The translations under genes and the position numbers were made by a program. This document shows positions 11,632-22,587 of a stretch of 64,000 nt of DNA, one piece after another (the first letter of the stretch is position 1; every line of letters begins with the position of its first letter). The notes beneath the pieces are model-generated. The model was given only the letters and a program-made list of their open reading frames with translations. It was not told where the DNA came from and ran no database searches. The stretch covers positions 502,523-566,522 of the forward strand of contig BCIX01000005.1 of NCBI GenBank assembly GCA_001600095.1, in the 5' to 3' direction. The DNA comes from Bullera alba. Taxonomy: Eukaryota > Basidiomycota > Tremellomycetes > Tremellales > Bulleraceae.

Positions 11632-12403
11632 TTAGTGCGTACCGGCCTGTCGTCTCTGCTCCTGGATGACGTTGGTGAGCTCCTCGAGCTTTCTCTTGGA
11701 TCGGAGGAGGGTACCGAGCTGGATCAATGAGTCAGTACAGACATTCCAGTGTCGTGTGAACCAGACTCACCCTCTTCTTGGTGAGCTTCCTGGCCTTCTT
11801 GTCCTTGGAGTTCCTCAACAGCTCCATGACTCGCTTCTCGTATGGGGAGAATCCAGCGACCTCTCGGATGACCGACTTGACAAAGACCTTCTTCTCGCTA
11901 TGGCCAAAATCAGTACGCCGACTGAGAGGGGAGCACACGATACTCACGTCTTGACACCCTTCTTGTGGGAAGGCTTGACCTTCTTGGCAATGACGGTGGT
12001 TGGGTGACCAGAGTTGGTACCGACTCGGAGGTCTGCGGGAGGTTAGCAGAGATTCGACCAATTTTCCCAGTCGCAAGATCACGACTCCGCTCTCTCTTCT
12101 CCTGGGGTCCAGCGCCGACGACGGGCTGAGACGATCGAGGCTGGCCGACTTGTGGTTTTGGGCAAGATTCCATCCACCTCGACTCTTTGGCCACAAGTCC
12201 GTCCATTTCCTCGATCATATCCGTCCGATAACGCCAGCTTGCCGCCCATCGTCCGTCTCTCCCCTTCACTGCTCCAAATTGTCCCCTTGGCTACCGTCGT
12301 GATTCCTGTCCCAACCGCCAGTCGTCCATGTCTCCTCCAATTCCTCTCCCAATCCGTGATCCGCTCCTAGTATGACCATTCACTCACTTGATCGCTCAGC
12401 CAT
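11632..12403 (-). CDS. RPL36: 60S ribosomal protein eL36
   Basis: Four exons: 12403-12388, 12032-11948, 11897-11771 and 11718-11632, all phases consistent. The protein starts [19 protein letters not shown], continues with [20 protein letters not shown], then [20 protein letters not shown], and ends [18 protein letters not shown]. It matches eL36 along its full length of about 105 residues, a component of the large ribosomal subunit. The first coding exon is only 16 nt and intron 1 is about 354 nt, by far the longest in the gene, as is common for fungal ribosomal-protein genes where the first intron often carries expression signals. I found no C/D-box snoRNA signature in it. Confidence 0.95.
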
Positions 12404-13545
12404 TTTGATGTCTAAGCAGTAGGTCAGTGCTGAACAGACGTATGGTGCCACGGGGTCGACTCACTGTTTTACCTTGATGGATGAAGCTCTAGTCGACGAC
12501 TTGACCAAAAACCTCGAAACGGCGGAGCGGGCAGGTGCAGCGGTGTGGGCCAGGAAGCGGATTTTTGGCTGGAGCGGCGTTATACTGCAAAGGGGGAAAT
12601 AACTCCGGGGTGTAATGTGGCGAAACTGGAAAAACTTGGATTGGGCGGACACCCTTTGATCTCCGGCGCAAGGCTGCCTGTTTCCATGCCCGCGCACGCC
12701 TATTTCACTCCTGCATTCATGCGCCTCGACGAATGCTCCCACGGTTTTAACCTACGCCCAGAAGCAGCGCTGCAGCACGCTCCGCCGCCAAAATAATCTC
12801 TCCCTCCTATTCCCTCTCCTCACACATGTACTCTGACTATACCATGTTCGTCAACTAGCACACACCACGTTGAAACGACTCAATGGCGTCGGAGGAGAGG
12901 GATCTAGGAGCCTGTTTATAATACCTCGTCGTTGCTTCGAAAGAGGGTTCCCGACATCGAGGTTTCGCTTAGGGCCCACAAACACACGCCATGTCTGGAG
13001 AAGTAAATGGTTGTAAGCTGTATGCTATGAAGGTGTTCTGGACCGCTCTCGATTTGGAATGCCTTGCGACTTGCTGCAGTGCGCGTCAAGGCAAGGTGCT
13101 CGGGCCGACTCGCCTAAAAACTTGTGCGATGAAGATTTGCAGAGCGCCTAGATCGCTCTACATAGATCAGCAGGGTGATCACCTCGGAAGTCGGGACGTA
13201 TCCGAGTCTCGCTTCTCAGCAGGATCGGCGGCTCTTCATTCTGGCAGAGCTGAATACCCAGTCGGCGGTACTCCAGGCGAGCGATCATAGTCACTAGTGT
13301 CACCACCACTATAATTTACTGGTGACTCTGCCACGTGGGTTGATCGAGGAGTGGAGGTCGCCCGACCGGACACTGAATTTGAACGGACTGTCTTGTGCAA
13401 GCAATGTGCAAGTCTTGTGATGGTCTCAGGTTGACACGCATCATACGACCAGGAGACTAGCAACAGGAAGCAGCACGCTACGAACTGAACATAGCCAGAC
13501 TCCCGCGTCAACTGGCGGTTTGTCCCACCGCCTCACTCCGCGTCA
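12404..13545. other. Divergent intergenic region between RPL36 and the RnpA-like gene
   Basis: About 1.1 kb. It should contain the RPL36 promoter (near 12410-12800) and the promoter of the gene at 13546. An open frame at 12991-13290 has no family signal and no plausible splice partners, so I do not call it. No RNA gene or clear repeat seen. Confidence 0.5.
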
Positions 13546-15279
13546 ATGGCAACACGGCAGTTCGTAGCCGGACCGTCGAACCTCAGCAGGATATCAAAAG
13601 GTCAGTATCATTCCAGCTCCTCTACTCGTGGGAGGACTCGAAAGCTGACGTCCCCAGTTGCCAGATGCTGCTCATGCACATGCATCTCCCAACGCGCCTC
13701 CGCTCGGGGACCCAGCTTGTCAGTTGATAAGCCCGGACTGCCATACCGTCTTACGACATCGTCTCAACGGTCATTCGCTACTTCCGCTCGCAGCAGTGCC
13801 TCGACCTCTGGACACTCCGATGGCGTCCCTCCTTCCCGCGACGCAGGAGACAAAAGGGATGACACCCTCAAGCTCCGGTCGGCGGCATCACCTGCCCGTG
13901 AAGTGAGGAGGGGAGAGTGGAGTTGGGATTCCGAAGTGGATTCAGATTTCGATCTCCCCTCCGCATCCAACACGCCGTCTCCTGTTCCTCGGTATACTCC
14001 ACGAACTGGCGCGAGATTAGTCGATCCGAACACCTATCATCGATCTCCCTCGTTTAAAAGGGGGGAATCGTTGCCTGTAGAGCCCAGACTTCCGAACAGA
14101 GCGACGAGAGCAAGCTCGTTTGGAATGGCAAATGAGAGGAACAGGTGGACCGAGGGTGTCGGAAGGCCTGTTACAAGGACAACGAGCGGGGATTCCCGGC
14201 GGTCGAATCAAGCTGTTGGAAGACCGGATGCAAGATCGCCAGAGGGGAGTCATCCTCGGACACTTCATGGAGGATACAGGCGGACTGAAGGCATCGGAAG
14301 ACCCGATATACGATCACCGGAGGGAAATCCGCCTGGAATGTCAAATGAGAGGTTTAGGCGGAGTGAAGGCGTTGGAAGGCTCCTAGCGTCATTGACGCCG
14401 GTTGCTCGCTCCGGGACGCAGGATGGGAGAGAAAGGGGGATTGGGGCTGGTGGAAAAGCCCGTGCTCTCCCAGGAGAGAAAGTCGTGAAACCCGATCCAT
14501 CCGAGCTTGACCTGGCGAAACGACATCCCAGTCGGCATATAGGTCGCTCACCGAATATCTCCAACGCCCCCGAACTATCCCCGATCCCTGGCATCAGTAC
14601 AAGGAAAATAGTGAGTAAACAGATCCTGCGATACCACCTATCCTTCTATCCGGACTGAGGGAGAGCTCTGAATCTGACACGCAGCAGGTCCACCTCGCTC
14701 CACTGGAAATAGACGAGATATTCGATAAAGTATTTGACAACAGCGTCCAAACGAAAAAAGTCACGATGCCCGGTTTCTCCATCACCGCCGTCCCGCCGCA
14801 CGCCGCAGCTCAGCACGTGAAGTTCAAGCTGCCACTGGAACGACGGGGACAGATGAAGCCGCCTCGGCAGGAGAGCATGGTCGTGGGCGTATTCGCCATG
14901 GCGTCCATCAAGCGGACGTCAAAGCTGGCCGTGGAGCGCAAACGGTGTCAGAGAAAGCTCAAGACTGCAATGGATTTGATTGTCAATCGAGGCGCGGGAT
15001 TGCCCGTGCATGAGAATGGCTGGGATCTCGTCTCACAAGGTTAGTACAGTCTCGCGGGTGGGTGATTGGGTAGTGCTAACAGAGTGGGGTCTAGGCTGGG
15101 GGTATTTGATCACGGCGGAAGCCTTGAGTTGGTCGATGCCCATGGAGCAAATGATCAAAGATCTCGTGGCTGGTTTGCAGCGGATCAATCGCAAGATGAC
15201 GGAGCGGCCTCCCAATCGGTTGTCCGGGTATCGTCGACCAGCCCCTATGGGGGGATTTCAAGGCAAAGTGAGGCGCTGA
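13546..15279 (+). CDS. Mitochondrial-type protein with RnpA-like C-terminal domain
   Basis: Four exons: 13546-13600, 13658-14610, about 14688-15039 and 15095-15279 (TGA). Intron 1 is 57 nt, a multiple of three with no stop, so its removal is inferred from GTCAGT...GCTGAC...CCCAG. The N-terminus is rich in Ser/Arg/Thr and poor in acidic residues, fitting mitochondrial import. Residues ~190-285 hold imperfect 26-residue repeats built around EGVGRP/EGIGRPDIRSPEG. The C-terminal ~140 residues look folded: FSITAVPPHAAAQHVKFKLP, then GVFAMASIKRTSKLAVERKR, then CQRKLKTAMDLIV, then WDLVSQGWGYLITAEALSW. The order strand, basic RNR-like helix, then a Gly-Trp-Asp strand resembles the bacterial RNase P protein RnpA. 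That resemblance is my inference from pattern, not from a search. Confidence 0.75.
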
Positions 15280-15442
15280 GCATGCATTGGGATGCTGGCG
15301 AGTAGAGCGTGTGTCCCGCCCAAGGCACGGGCGCTAGTACATGGCATGTTCCCTAATGTTGCTGGTGCCTTCCAAAGCTGTTCGTAATGAGACCAGCTCC
15401 GGCCGCCGAGCTCGAAAGAGCCCCGGTCGCTCCGCGCCCTGT

Positions 15443-16404
15443 CTACTGGACTACCTCGTACACCTCGCCCTCGCCCTTCCACCCCTCGTCGGCCCTTACC
15501 AGAACCGTGCTCCAGAACTGCATGATCCCTTTCCACTCGGAAAAGCCTTCTGGCATGTTCTGGCTATTTGGCTTTGGCATTTCCACCACTGAAACATCCT
15601 TGAACGCTCTCCGCACGAGGTTCAACTCGCGAGCGGGCTTGGACGCTCTTAAATCCTGTCGCGTAAAGTAGCACACTGGGGTCGGGAGGAGCATATTCGA
15701 CGTTGGAAAGGATAGCAATGTTGCACAGACCGTTGTTACCGATGCGAACCTCTTTCGTTTGACCATCGAGCCCGATGGACCTGAAGGCACATCGAGCCCG
15801 TTCTTGCCTATATCATAAGCGAGCTCGAGGGCCATTGTCCCGCCTTGAACCCAGCCAAACAGATGGATCTGGCTCAACTCCCAGCCGAATGCTGGACCCG
15901 TGAGTGCCGTGAGGAGGTTGCGGAGTTTGGGTATTGCCGTCGAAGCGGTTTGTTGCTCTAGGGGCAGCATCTCGAACATGGGTCCAAAGGTATTGTACCA
16001 TACGTATCCGGGTTCTTCAATCAGCGGTAACCTGTCCTACGGTCAGGACATCACCAATCTACCGAGATAACAACTACTGAGACTTGGACAACCAGACTTA
16101 CCGGTCGGGAGCTTGTAAAGCCAGGACTGCTGTCGAAGGCAGGTTTAACGTCTTTCCAAGACCAGTGAAGGATTCTTTGACGTCGCCTAAGACACCGATA
16201 AGCACATGCATCAGAGCTACAGGTGTGCAGAGGACACCATAGCTCACCAAGGCCGTGAAACATGATCATCAGGTTGGCATCCTTGCCGTCGGGACTGGGT
16301 ATGTAGTTGAAATCCCAAGGGTCGAGCGATGCTGGAGTTGGAATCGGTTTTGCCGAGGTTGTCTTTGAGCTCGAGGCTACCGGGCGGAGATTCAAGTCTT
16401 GCAT
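15443..16404 (-). CDS. Carboxylesterase/acyl-protein-thioesterase fold protein, nucleophile missing
   Basis: At least three exons: 16404-16248, a second from about 16189 to 16104, and a third from about 16037 to 15443 (TAG at 15443-15445). The fold is the Abhydrolase_2 type: an N-terminal IMFHGLGDVKESF block (oxyanion region, split by an intron), then VLALQAPDRLPL, then GYVWYNTF, then HLFGWVQGGTMALELAYDIG. In active enzymes the last block reads GFSQGG, with Ser as nucleophile; here a Val (GTT codon near 15848) occupies that place. The region where the catalytic His is expected reads KPNSQNMPEGFSEWKGIMQF without any His. The frame is intact, so the gene looks selected but probably not a serine hydrolase. 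It shares a 274-bp divergent promoter with HEL2. Confidence 0.8.
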
Positions 16405-16678
16405 GGCGTAAGAAAAGGTGCTAGCTGCGAGAAGGGGTCTTGACTGAGGTAGAGGTATCAGTCGGACGGTCTGCAGGCTAGCACACCACGATCTACGTAT
16501 CGGTAATTTCGGTATAGCTGACCGTTGTGCTCGATGAACATCTGCCGGATCCGACTTTTGTAATTTTGATTCCGCTCGCCCACTCCGTCATTACCAGCGA
16601 GTTGATACAGTGACGATAAGTTTGGACCGAGCTTGGAACCCTACACTAGCACCTTGACAACACGGCGAACAGCTCGCC

Positions 16679-19600
16679 ATGTCCCGACGTAGAGGCTTCG
16701 ATACCGGACTGACCGAGAGTGAACGAGCTCCAAAGCCCGTCGCCGATGAGCCCGAACCCATGAAGGGCCCGAAGAAATCGCATCAGCCATCGAAGATCGT
16801 TGTCAAGGCGTCAACTTCTGAATCTGATGTCCCAGCTAGTCCAGCTCAAGAAGTCGTGGTGGCTCCAGCACCGGCACTGGCAAAGCCAGCCGAGGAGGAG
16901 GACGGGGATGATTCGCTGTGTTTTATCTGCGCCGAGCCGATTACTTTCTGGAGCGTCGGAGTTTGTGGACACAAAACATGCCAGTAAGTCGGGGTCCATG
17001 GGGAAGAGCAGCACCCTGGAGATCAGTGTCGTCGGGGCTCAATTGACTTCCTGATAGCATCTGTGCGGTCCGTCTACGAACCTTTTACAAGTGAGTGCAT
17101 TGGTCTAGCCGCCGGGCTCACACTGATGTCTGCTGCAGGAAGTACGAGTGCACCTTTTGCAAAACGGTCACCCCTTCGCTGCTCTTCTCTCGGTCGCCGG
17201 ACTGTACATTCCCTGCGGAACATCATGTCCAGCCATCTCCACCGAACAAGATCTCGGCGGCACAGAACAGCGCAGAGAAGCTGGAAAAGGGGAGGGTATG
17301 GTATGACGGTTTGACACTACCCGGGACGTTGGACTTGGAGCAATTCGAGTTTTCTGATGACAAGCTGGGCGTCGTCTTTGAAGATGAAGAGTTGGTGAGT
17401 ACACTATCATCTGAGTGATACGTAGGGACGGATCACTGACTTGAGCCTAGATGGACTCTACGCTCCTGTTATTGCGGTTCAACTGCCCTTCGCCCGATTG
17501 CGCCCACATGGCCACCGACTGGAGCTCGTTGGAGAAACACACCCTTTCGAACCACGGCATGGTCATCTGTCGAGTTTGTCGCTCTCAGCTCTCCCGTTTC
17601 GCTCATGAACAAGTGTTGTACCCACCACACCTGCTGCCGCTCCACGATCCCAGCAGACTTCGACAAGGTCAAAGGCCACCCAAACCCAGAGGAGAGAAAG
17701 AGATTGAAATGGTCAAGTCGTGGGATGCACCACATCCTATCTGCGAGGTAGGCCAAAACATTTGAACGATTCCGGGATCCTCACTGACCACCTCGCAGTT
17801 CTGTCACCAAGCGTTCTTTGGCCCGGACGAGCTGTTCTCCCATATGAGGACCAAACACGAGGAGTGCTTTGTCTGCAAGCAGCTAGGCGAGAGGGACGTG
17901 TAGTGAGTCGCTTGGATTCCACTTCAAGACAGCCGCTGACGATGTATTACCAGCTTCAAAGACTACGCAAAGCTGGAACAGCACTTCGGGTGAGCATCCC
18001 AAATTGACAAAACGAACATCGGTTGACGCCTCCTTAGGCAAGAACACCACCCGTGCAGAGACCCCGGATGCCTCGAGCAGAAGTTTGTCGTCTTCCCAAG
18101 CGATCTCGATCTCAAAGCGCATCAGGTCCAAGTTGTAAGTCGATCTAGCATGGGCACAGCTGACCCGTCGCTCAGCACGGCACACAAATGTCGAATCGAG
18201 ATCGAGCGCAGGCCCGAACAGTGGCAGTCGACTTCCCTTCATACACGGAATCCAGGCGGGGCGGATCTTCACAGAATCAGCAGGGTGGAAGGGGTTTCAC
18301 CATCGCCCGAGCGCCCGTCATCGAGTCCTCTCGCAACGGTAACAACAACAATGGTAACGGCAACACCAGCAATCGGGATGCGCCACAAGCTCAGCAGTTG
18401 TCGCAACTACCCTTGATGACGGCGGAGCAAGCGGCCCAGCATCGACGACAAATACAGACCGATGCGCAAGATAGCAAGCGCCGCCGGGCGTTTGATACTG
18501 GTTTGACGGGAACCGTGCGAGAGCAGCGAAATCTCGCGGCAGGTACCATAGGCCAGGACAACGATGGTGGCAGGAGAAGCGGCTATGCCACGCCAAGGGA
18601 AGATGTTGACGATGCCACTGCCGAGTGAGTGGCAGTACATCCCTACTGAGAGCAGGATCGTGCTGACTCTGTATAGGCGACACGCCGCGCTGCTGAATCG
18701 AGTCTCGCTTTTGGTCAATGATTCAGAGGTCAAGTTGTCCTCGTTCAGATCGGCGGTGCGACAATTCCGAACCAACGAATCCGGTGCTAAAGACATGGTG
18801 GACACAATCTTCCACGTCCTCGATCGGGACATGGACGCGACGAGCGGTGTCGTCCGGGAGATTGCGGGTCTGCTCGAGTTGGAAAAGGAGACTGAGAAGA
18901 ACAAGAGTGTATTGGAAGCTCTTAACGGGTTGCGAGTGGAGCAGAGGGAGCAGTTTCCGGCACTGCACACACCTTCTGGTTATGGAACCGAATGGTCCGG
19001 TATTGCCTCTGGCAAGATCCTCAACGCCAAGCGAACCACCCACACTGCCGGACGAAGCGGCACTTCCCGCGCCGTGTGGGACCGAGTGGAAGCCGCTGCT
19101 TCAGAGTCTCAAGGATCATCAAGCAGAGCAGGACAGAGAGCGACCGTGGGGGTCAATGGGCGATTCGTTCCTGGAGCCAGTGGAGCCGCGTCAGCATCGT
19201 CATTCCCCTCTCTGGGCAGCGGGAGCACCGCTGGACCCAGTGCCAGACCCGCCCAACATTCAACTCCTTGGGCCAGTGGAGGGGCGGGATCCTCTTCAAA
19301 GGCTCCGTCTGCGCTTGCAGGCCCGATCATCCGATCTGTCAACTACCCCTCTGCGCCCAATGCCTCCAAACCCCGCCCACTCAACACGAGCGCTTTCCCA
19401 AGTCTGCCCGCGTCCAGTGGGAATACAGTGACGGCAGCAGAGAGAAAGGCGCTGTTCAACAAACCCAACCCGAGGGAAGAGAGCATACGACGTATCACGG
19501 GAATGAAGAGTCCTCCGCCGACAGCGTCCACGGGAGGATGGGGCTCGTCGTCTTCGACGCCAGTGAATGAATTGCAGGGGCTGGAGATCAATGACGACGC

Positions 19601-19688
19601 TGCTCCTGTGGCGGGCTCGACTGCGGGAGGGAAGAAGAAAGGGAAAGGCAAACAATTGCTCTTCGCAGTCAGTGCTCGACCTAATTAG
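16679..19688 (+). CDS. HEL2: RING E3 ubiquitin ligase Hel2/ZNF598 (ribosome-associated quality control)
   Basis: Hel2 ubiquitinates small-subunit ribosomal proteins of collided ribosomes. The first exons are 16679-16983, 17058-17090 and 17139-17394; several more follow, and the long last exon ends with TAG at 19688. The RING is C-x2-C...CGHKTC-H-x2-C...C-x2-C: CFICAEPITFWSVGVCGHKT, then CHICAVRLRTFYKKYECTFC. After it come the zinc-finger array of the family: CPSPDCAHMATDWSSLEKH, then CRVCRSQLSRF, then FCHQAFFGPDELFSHMRTKH, then CFVCKQLGERDVYFKDYAKL, then EQHFGQEHHPCRDPGCLEQK. A Gly/Asn/Gln-rich linker and a helical block (RRHAALLNRVSLLVNDSEVK) precede a Ser/Ala/Pro-rich tail ending in KKKGKGK near the C-terminus. 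The RRGFDTGLTE at the N-terminus is echoed by RRAFDTGLTG near 18480. Confidence 0.93.
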
Positions 19689-19925
19689 ATGTGCATTGGG
19701 CCAAGGAGACTTGACGACGATCCGGGCTTGACACACACGAGCAAATCGTCAGGCGGTAGAGGTTTCCAAACCTCCGAAATGGATATACAACCATCATATC
19801 ATCCTCCGCTGTGCCAGATCACCGACAACATTTAGAGGTCCACAAGAAGCGCGCGACGCAACTACCGTAGTCTAGTTGATGCATATTGCTACACGAGCAC
19901 TGCTTGCTTCGATAGCTATGTTCGT

Positions 19926-21063
19926 CTAGTTGCCTTCTTCCTTGAGCACCTCCTTGCAGTCCTTTCCAGCGACAACCTCTTTGACCCGCTCGAGAACCTT
20001 TGTGCTGGATGGCATCGATCGATTAGCATCAAATTGGGCGCAGGAAACCCTGTGCTTACAAGTCTTTGAAAGGCACAAAGGGGATCGTTTCCCTCTTGCA
20101 GTAGGCCATGAGGTCCGACTCGCCATTGGGCATCTGCTTGGCGAAGAGGAGATCCGCATGGGCCGCAGCAGACATGTCTGTACACGACAAGTGTCAGTTA
20201 AAGCACGAACCTAGTCTGAAATACCGTCGTCCGAGACGTACCGGAAACACCGTCACCGCAGAAGATCAAAGTTGGCTTGTTGGGCAGATCCCGGTATGGC
20301 AGAATGGCCTTTGACTTGTCGTGTCCGTAGTGCGATTCAGGATGCCTGTAGACGAGATCCCAGGTGGTGCCTTTGCCCTCTGGGTCGGTGTAATGGACTC
20401 CGTTGGCGATCACGTCGATGGAATCGGCGTCCTCTTTGGGAAGGAGGTTGGACAGCACAGCTCGGATCGTCGGCTCCATTCCACTGCACGAGGAGTGGTG
20501 CGTTAGCGACAGTCCTTGAGAGCGATGAACGTTAGGGTGGGATGCTTACCTGGAGACGATGACGAACGGCACGCCGTTGTCCTTACACCAGTAGTAGAAC
20601 TCTTTGAAGCCAGGGTCCAGACCGATGTCTAAATGGTAGGGCCAGTGAGCATACAGTAAGAGCGCTCCTACTCGAAGGTGGAAGATTGGATCACGACACA
20701 CTCTTCTTGAGGAACTCTTTGCACTCCTCGAATGGGAGCTTGACCGACTCGAGCTCAGCCTTGAACGCGTCTCGGTATGAAACCTCTCCGCTGAGGATCT
20801 TGACATTGTACTGCCTCCTTGCCTCGTGGCCCTAGACATTCAAGTCAATAGACTGAAAAGTCCGAGTCTCAGAGTACTGACCATGCCGATGTTGTCCGTC
20901 ATGAAGTCATTGCTGTCTTTGTCGGTGATCGTTCCGTCCTGCCCCAAAAAGTCCAGACCGTCAGTCGCTGCAGTGGAGAATATTCCCGCTGGACACTCAC
21001 CCAGTCGGACAAGACGACGTACTTTGCGTCCTTCTTCAGAGGGGGGTAGGGGAGGACGGACAT
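19926..21063 (-). CDS. HAD-superfamily phosphatase (MtnX/phosphoserine-phosphatase-like)
   Basis: Several exons; ATG at 21061-21063, TAG at 19926-19928. The first exon ends inside the catalytic motif, which reads VVLSDWDGTITDKDSNDF after splicing; the two Asp of DWDGT are the nucleophile and general acid. Motif II is FVIVSSGMEP (exon join near 20547), and motif IV is FCGDGVSD near 20250, where the Asp pair binds Mg2+. The cap domain is short (EARRQYNVKILSGEVSYRDA). About 240 residues. The arrangement matches fungal homologues of MtnX and related small-molecule phosphatases, but the substrate cannot be read from sequence. It shares a ~260-bp divergent promoter with CTF8. Confidence 0.85.
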
Positions 21064-21219
21064 GTTGCTTAGGGAGGGTATATCACAATGAAGTATGGAT
21101 TATCGACTTGGAATTGGATGGAACGTTGTTGGTGCAGTTGACAGCGAACTCCACCTCCATTCCTCCGGGCAGACATCGTGGGAAAGATAATCTTGGTCGT
21201 AAGTATACTGCTCGAGGCA

Positions 21220-21262
21220 GGGACGCGTTCTGCGCAAGTCCAACGCAAGTCCAACGCGTCCC
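21220..21262. promoter_or_regulatory. Paired MluI cell-cycle boxes (ACGCGT) in a perfect inverted repeat
   Basis: Two ACGCGT hexamers at 21223-21228 and 21254-21259 lie inside an exact 10-bp inverted repeat (GGGACGCGTT at 21220-21229; AACGCGTCCC at 21253-21262). Between them sits an 11-nt direct repeat (GCAAGTCCAAC at 21234-21244 and 21245-21255). This is about 65 bp upstream of the CTF8 start. ACGCGT is the MBF/MCB element of G1/S genes in fungi; its use here is inferred. Confidence 0.6.
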
Positions 21263-21323
21263 CTTTTAATGTTTGATCTACCTCAACGGCTTTCATACAT
21301 CGAACCCCAAAACCCTACTAGCC

Positions 21324-22241
21324 ATGAGGATACATCTGCCCCTGGAACCACATCACTTTGTGCCGCAACCCACAGCCGGGCCATCATCCTCCCCGCTGGT
21401 CAGCATCGGCGGCGATCTAGTCCTGATCGAGCTACAGGGCGAGCTGTCCTGGGAGGGTGATAAACACAATGGTCTCGTCGGGGTACTTGGCTTTGACCGA
21501 CCAGTAAGCCGCCAGCTGTAATATTCATCATCTCAGCAAGCTGATGCCGCTTCCTTCTGTCGTAGGACAAGCCCACCCTTCACCTCGGACCGCATCACCT
21601 TCTGCATGGCAAAATATCAACCCTGCAAAAGCCCTACGCGGTGATACGCCGCGCTGTCGGTGCACCCGCTGCCGTCGGTACCACATTGGAAGGCGATCAA
21701 TCCGATGAAGAGGATATCGAAGTGGACGAGATCGCTCCGGCGAAACGACCAAAGGAAAAGGGGAAAGCGCAACCCGGCAAGAGTGGAGAAGAGGAAGATG
21801 ATGAGCCTGAGCCGCCGTTGTTCGAGCCTGAACCTTCGATATTCCCAAACACGCCGTCCAAGCAGTCGAAGGAGTTGGCATCCAGTAGCCCTTTTATGCC
21901 CGATGGAACACCTATGGACTATTCCTCCGAGCTGGACCCTTCGAGTCCCGCCAGGGGATGGGGCAGTGATAAGGAAGGTGATGAAGATGGCGAATCGGAC
22001 GATGAAGAGAGGCGTAGGGAGGAGGAATATGAAAGGCGGAAAAAGTCCAAGGCGAAGCGCAAGCGAGAACAGGCGGATAGAACACGGCATTATGAAGTCG
22101 TGGGCATTGTTCGCAAAAAGGTCGTCTTTGCTCTCAGGTGAGTGGATCACGGACAAATGCAAGTCGCGCGACAAGACTGCTGACCTCGACGTCTGACATA
22201 GGCCAGAGCCGATCGTCACCGCGACCATCCTGCCAGAATGA
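21324..22241 (+). CDS. CTF8: Chromosome transmission fidelity protein 8 (alternative RFC clamp loader)
   Basis: Ctf8 joins Ctf18 and Dcc1 in the alternative RFC complex that acts in sister-chromatid cohesion and replication checkpoints. Exons: 21324-21503, 21566-22137, 22202-22241, all in phase. The family core is split by a long insert: LVLIELQGELSWEGDKHNGL, then VLGFDRPDKPTLHLGPHHLL, then HGKISTLQKPYAVIRR at the front, and HYEVVGIVRKKVVFALRPEP, then IVTATILPE at the end. Between them, about 140 residues are acidic, Pro/Ser-rich and end in an RRKKSKAKRKREQ basic patch, so the protein (~263 residues) is longer than yeast Ctf8 (~133). Paired ACGCGT boxes upstream fit a replication-linked gene. 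Confidence 0.9.
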
Positions 22242-22587
22242 TCCGCTCGCATCGCAGTCGCAGCGGAAACGGTCGCGCGTCCTCGGTGCTCGTCGATCTC
22301 CGTGCGGACATCCTGGAGAATGGCACTTGCGACTCAGGAGGTCCACTGTATGGCGATCCCAGCCAGCACCGGCTCAATTTCGGTCCCTGTTCGAACACAT
22401 CACCAGGAGTACGAGGCTCCATAGACCTATCTGTCGATCGAAGTAGACCAGACCTGTCTCCTCGGGACCTGACAACGACACACAAAATGCACGGGCGTGT
22501 ATCGTACTGCTTCTGCGATATGCTGCATCTAATTCTCACTTCACTATTACTTTCTGCGGCCTACTATGCCCAGTCTTGACGCTTCTC
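22242..22587. other. Convergent intergenic region between CTF8 and CPS1
   Basis: About 345 bases, presumably two 3' UTRs. Nothing further seen. Confidence 0.5.

Noticed and set aside
12034..12387. Possible C/D snoRNA in RPL36 intron 1
   Set aside because: No RTGATGA C box or CTGA D box in the transcribed orientation.
12991..13290. 99-codon open frame between RPL36 and the RnpA-like gene
   Set aside because: Irregular Cys-rich composition, no family signal, no splice partner and it lies in the expected promoter space.
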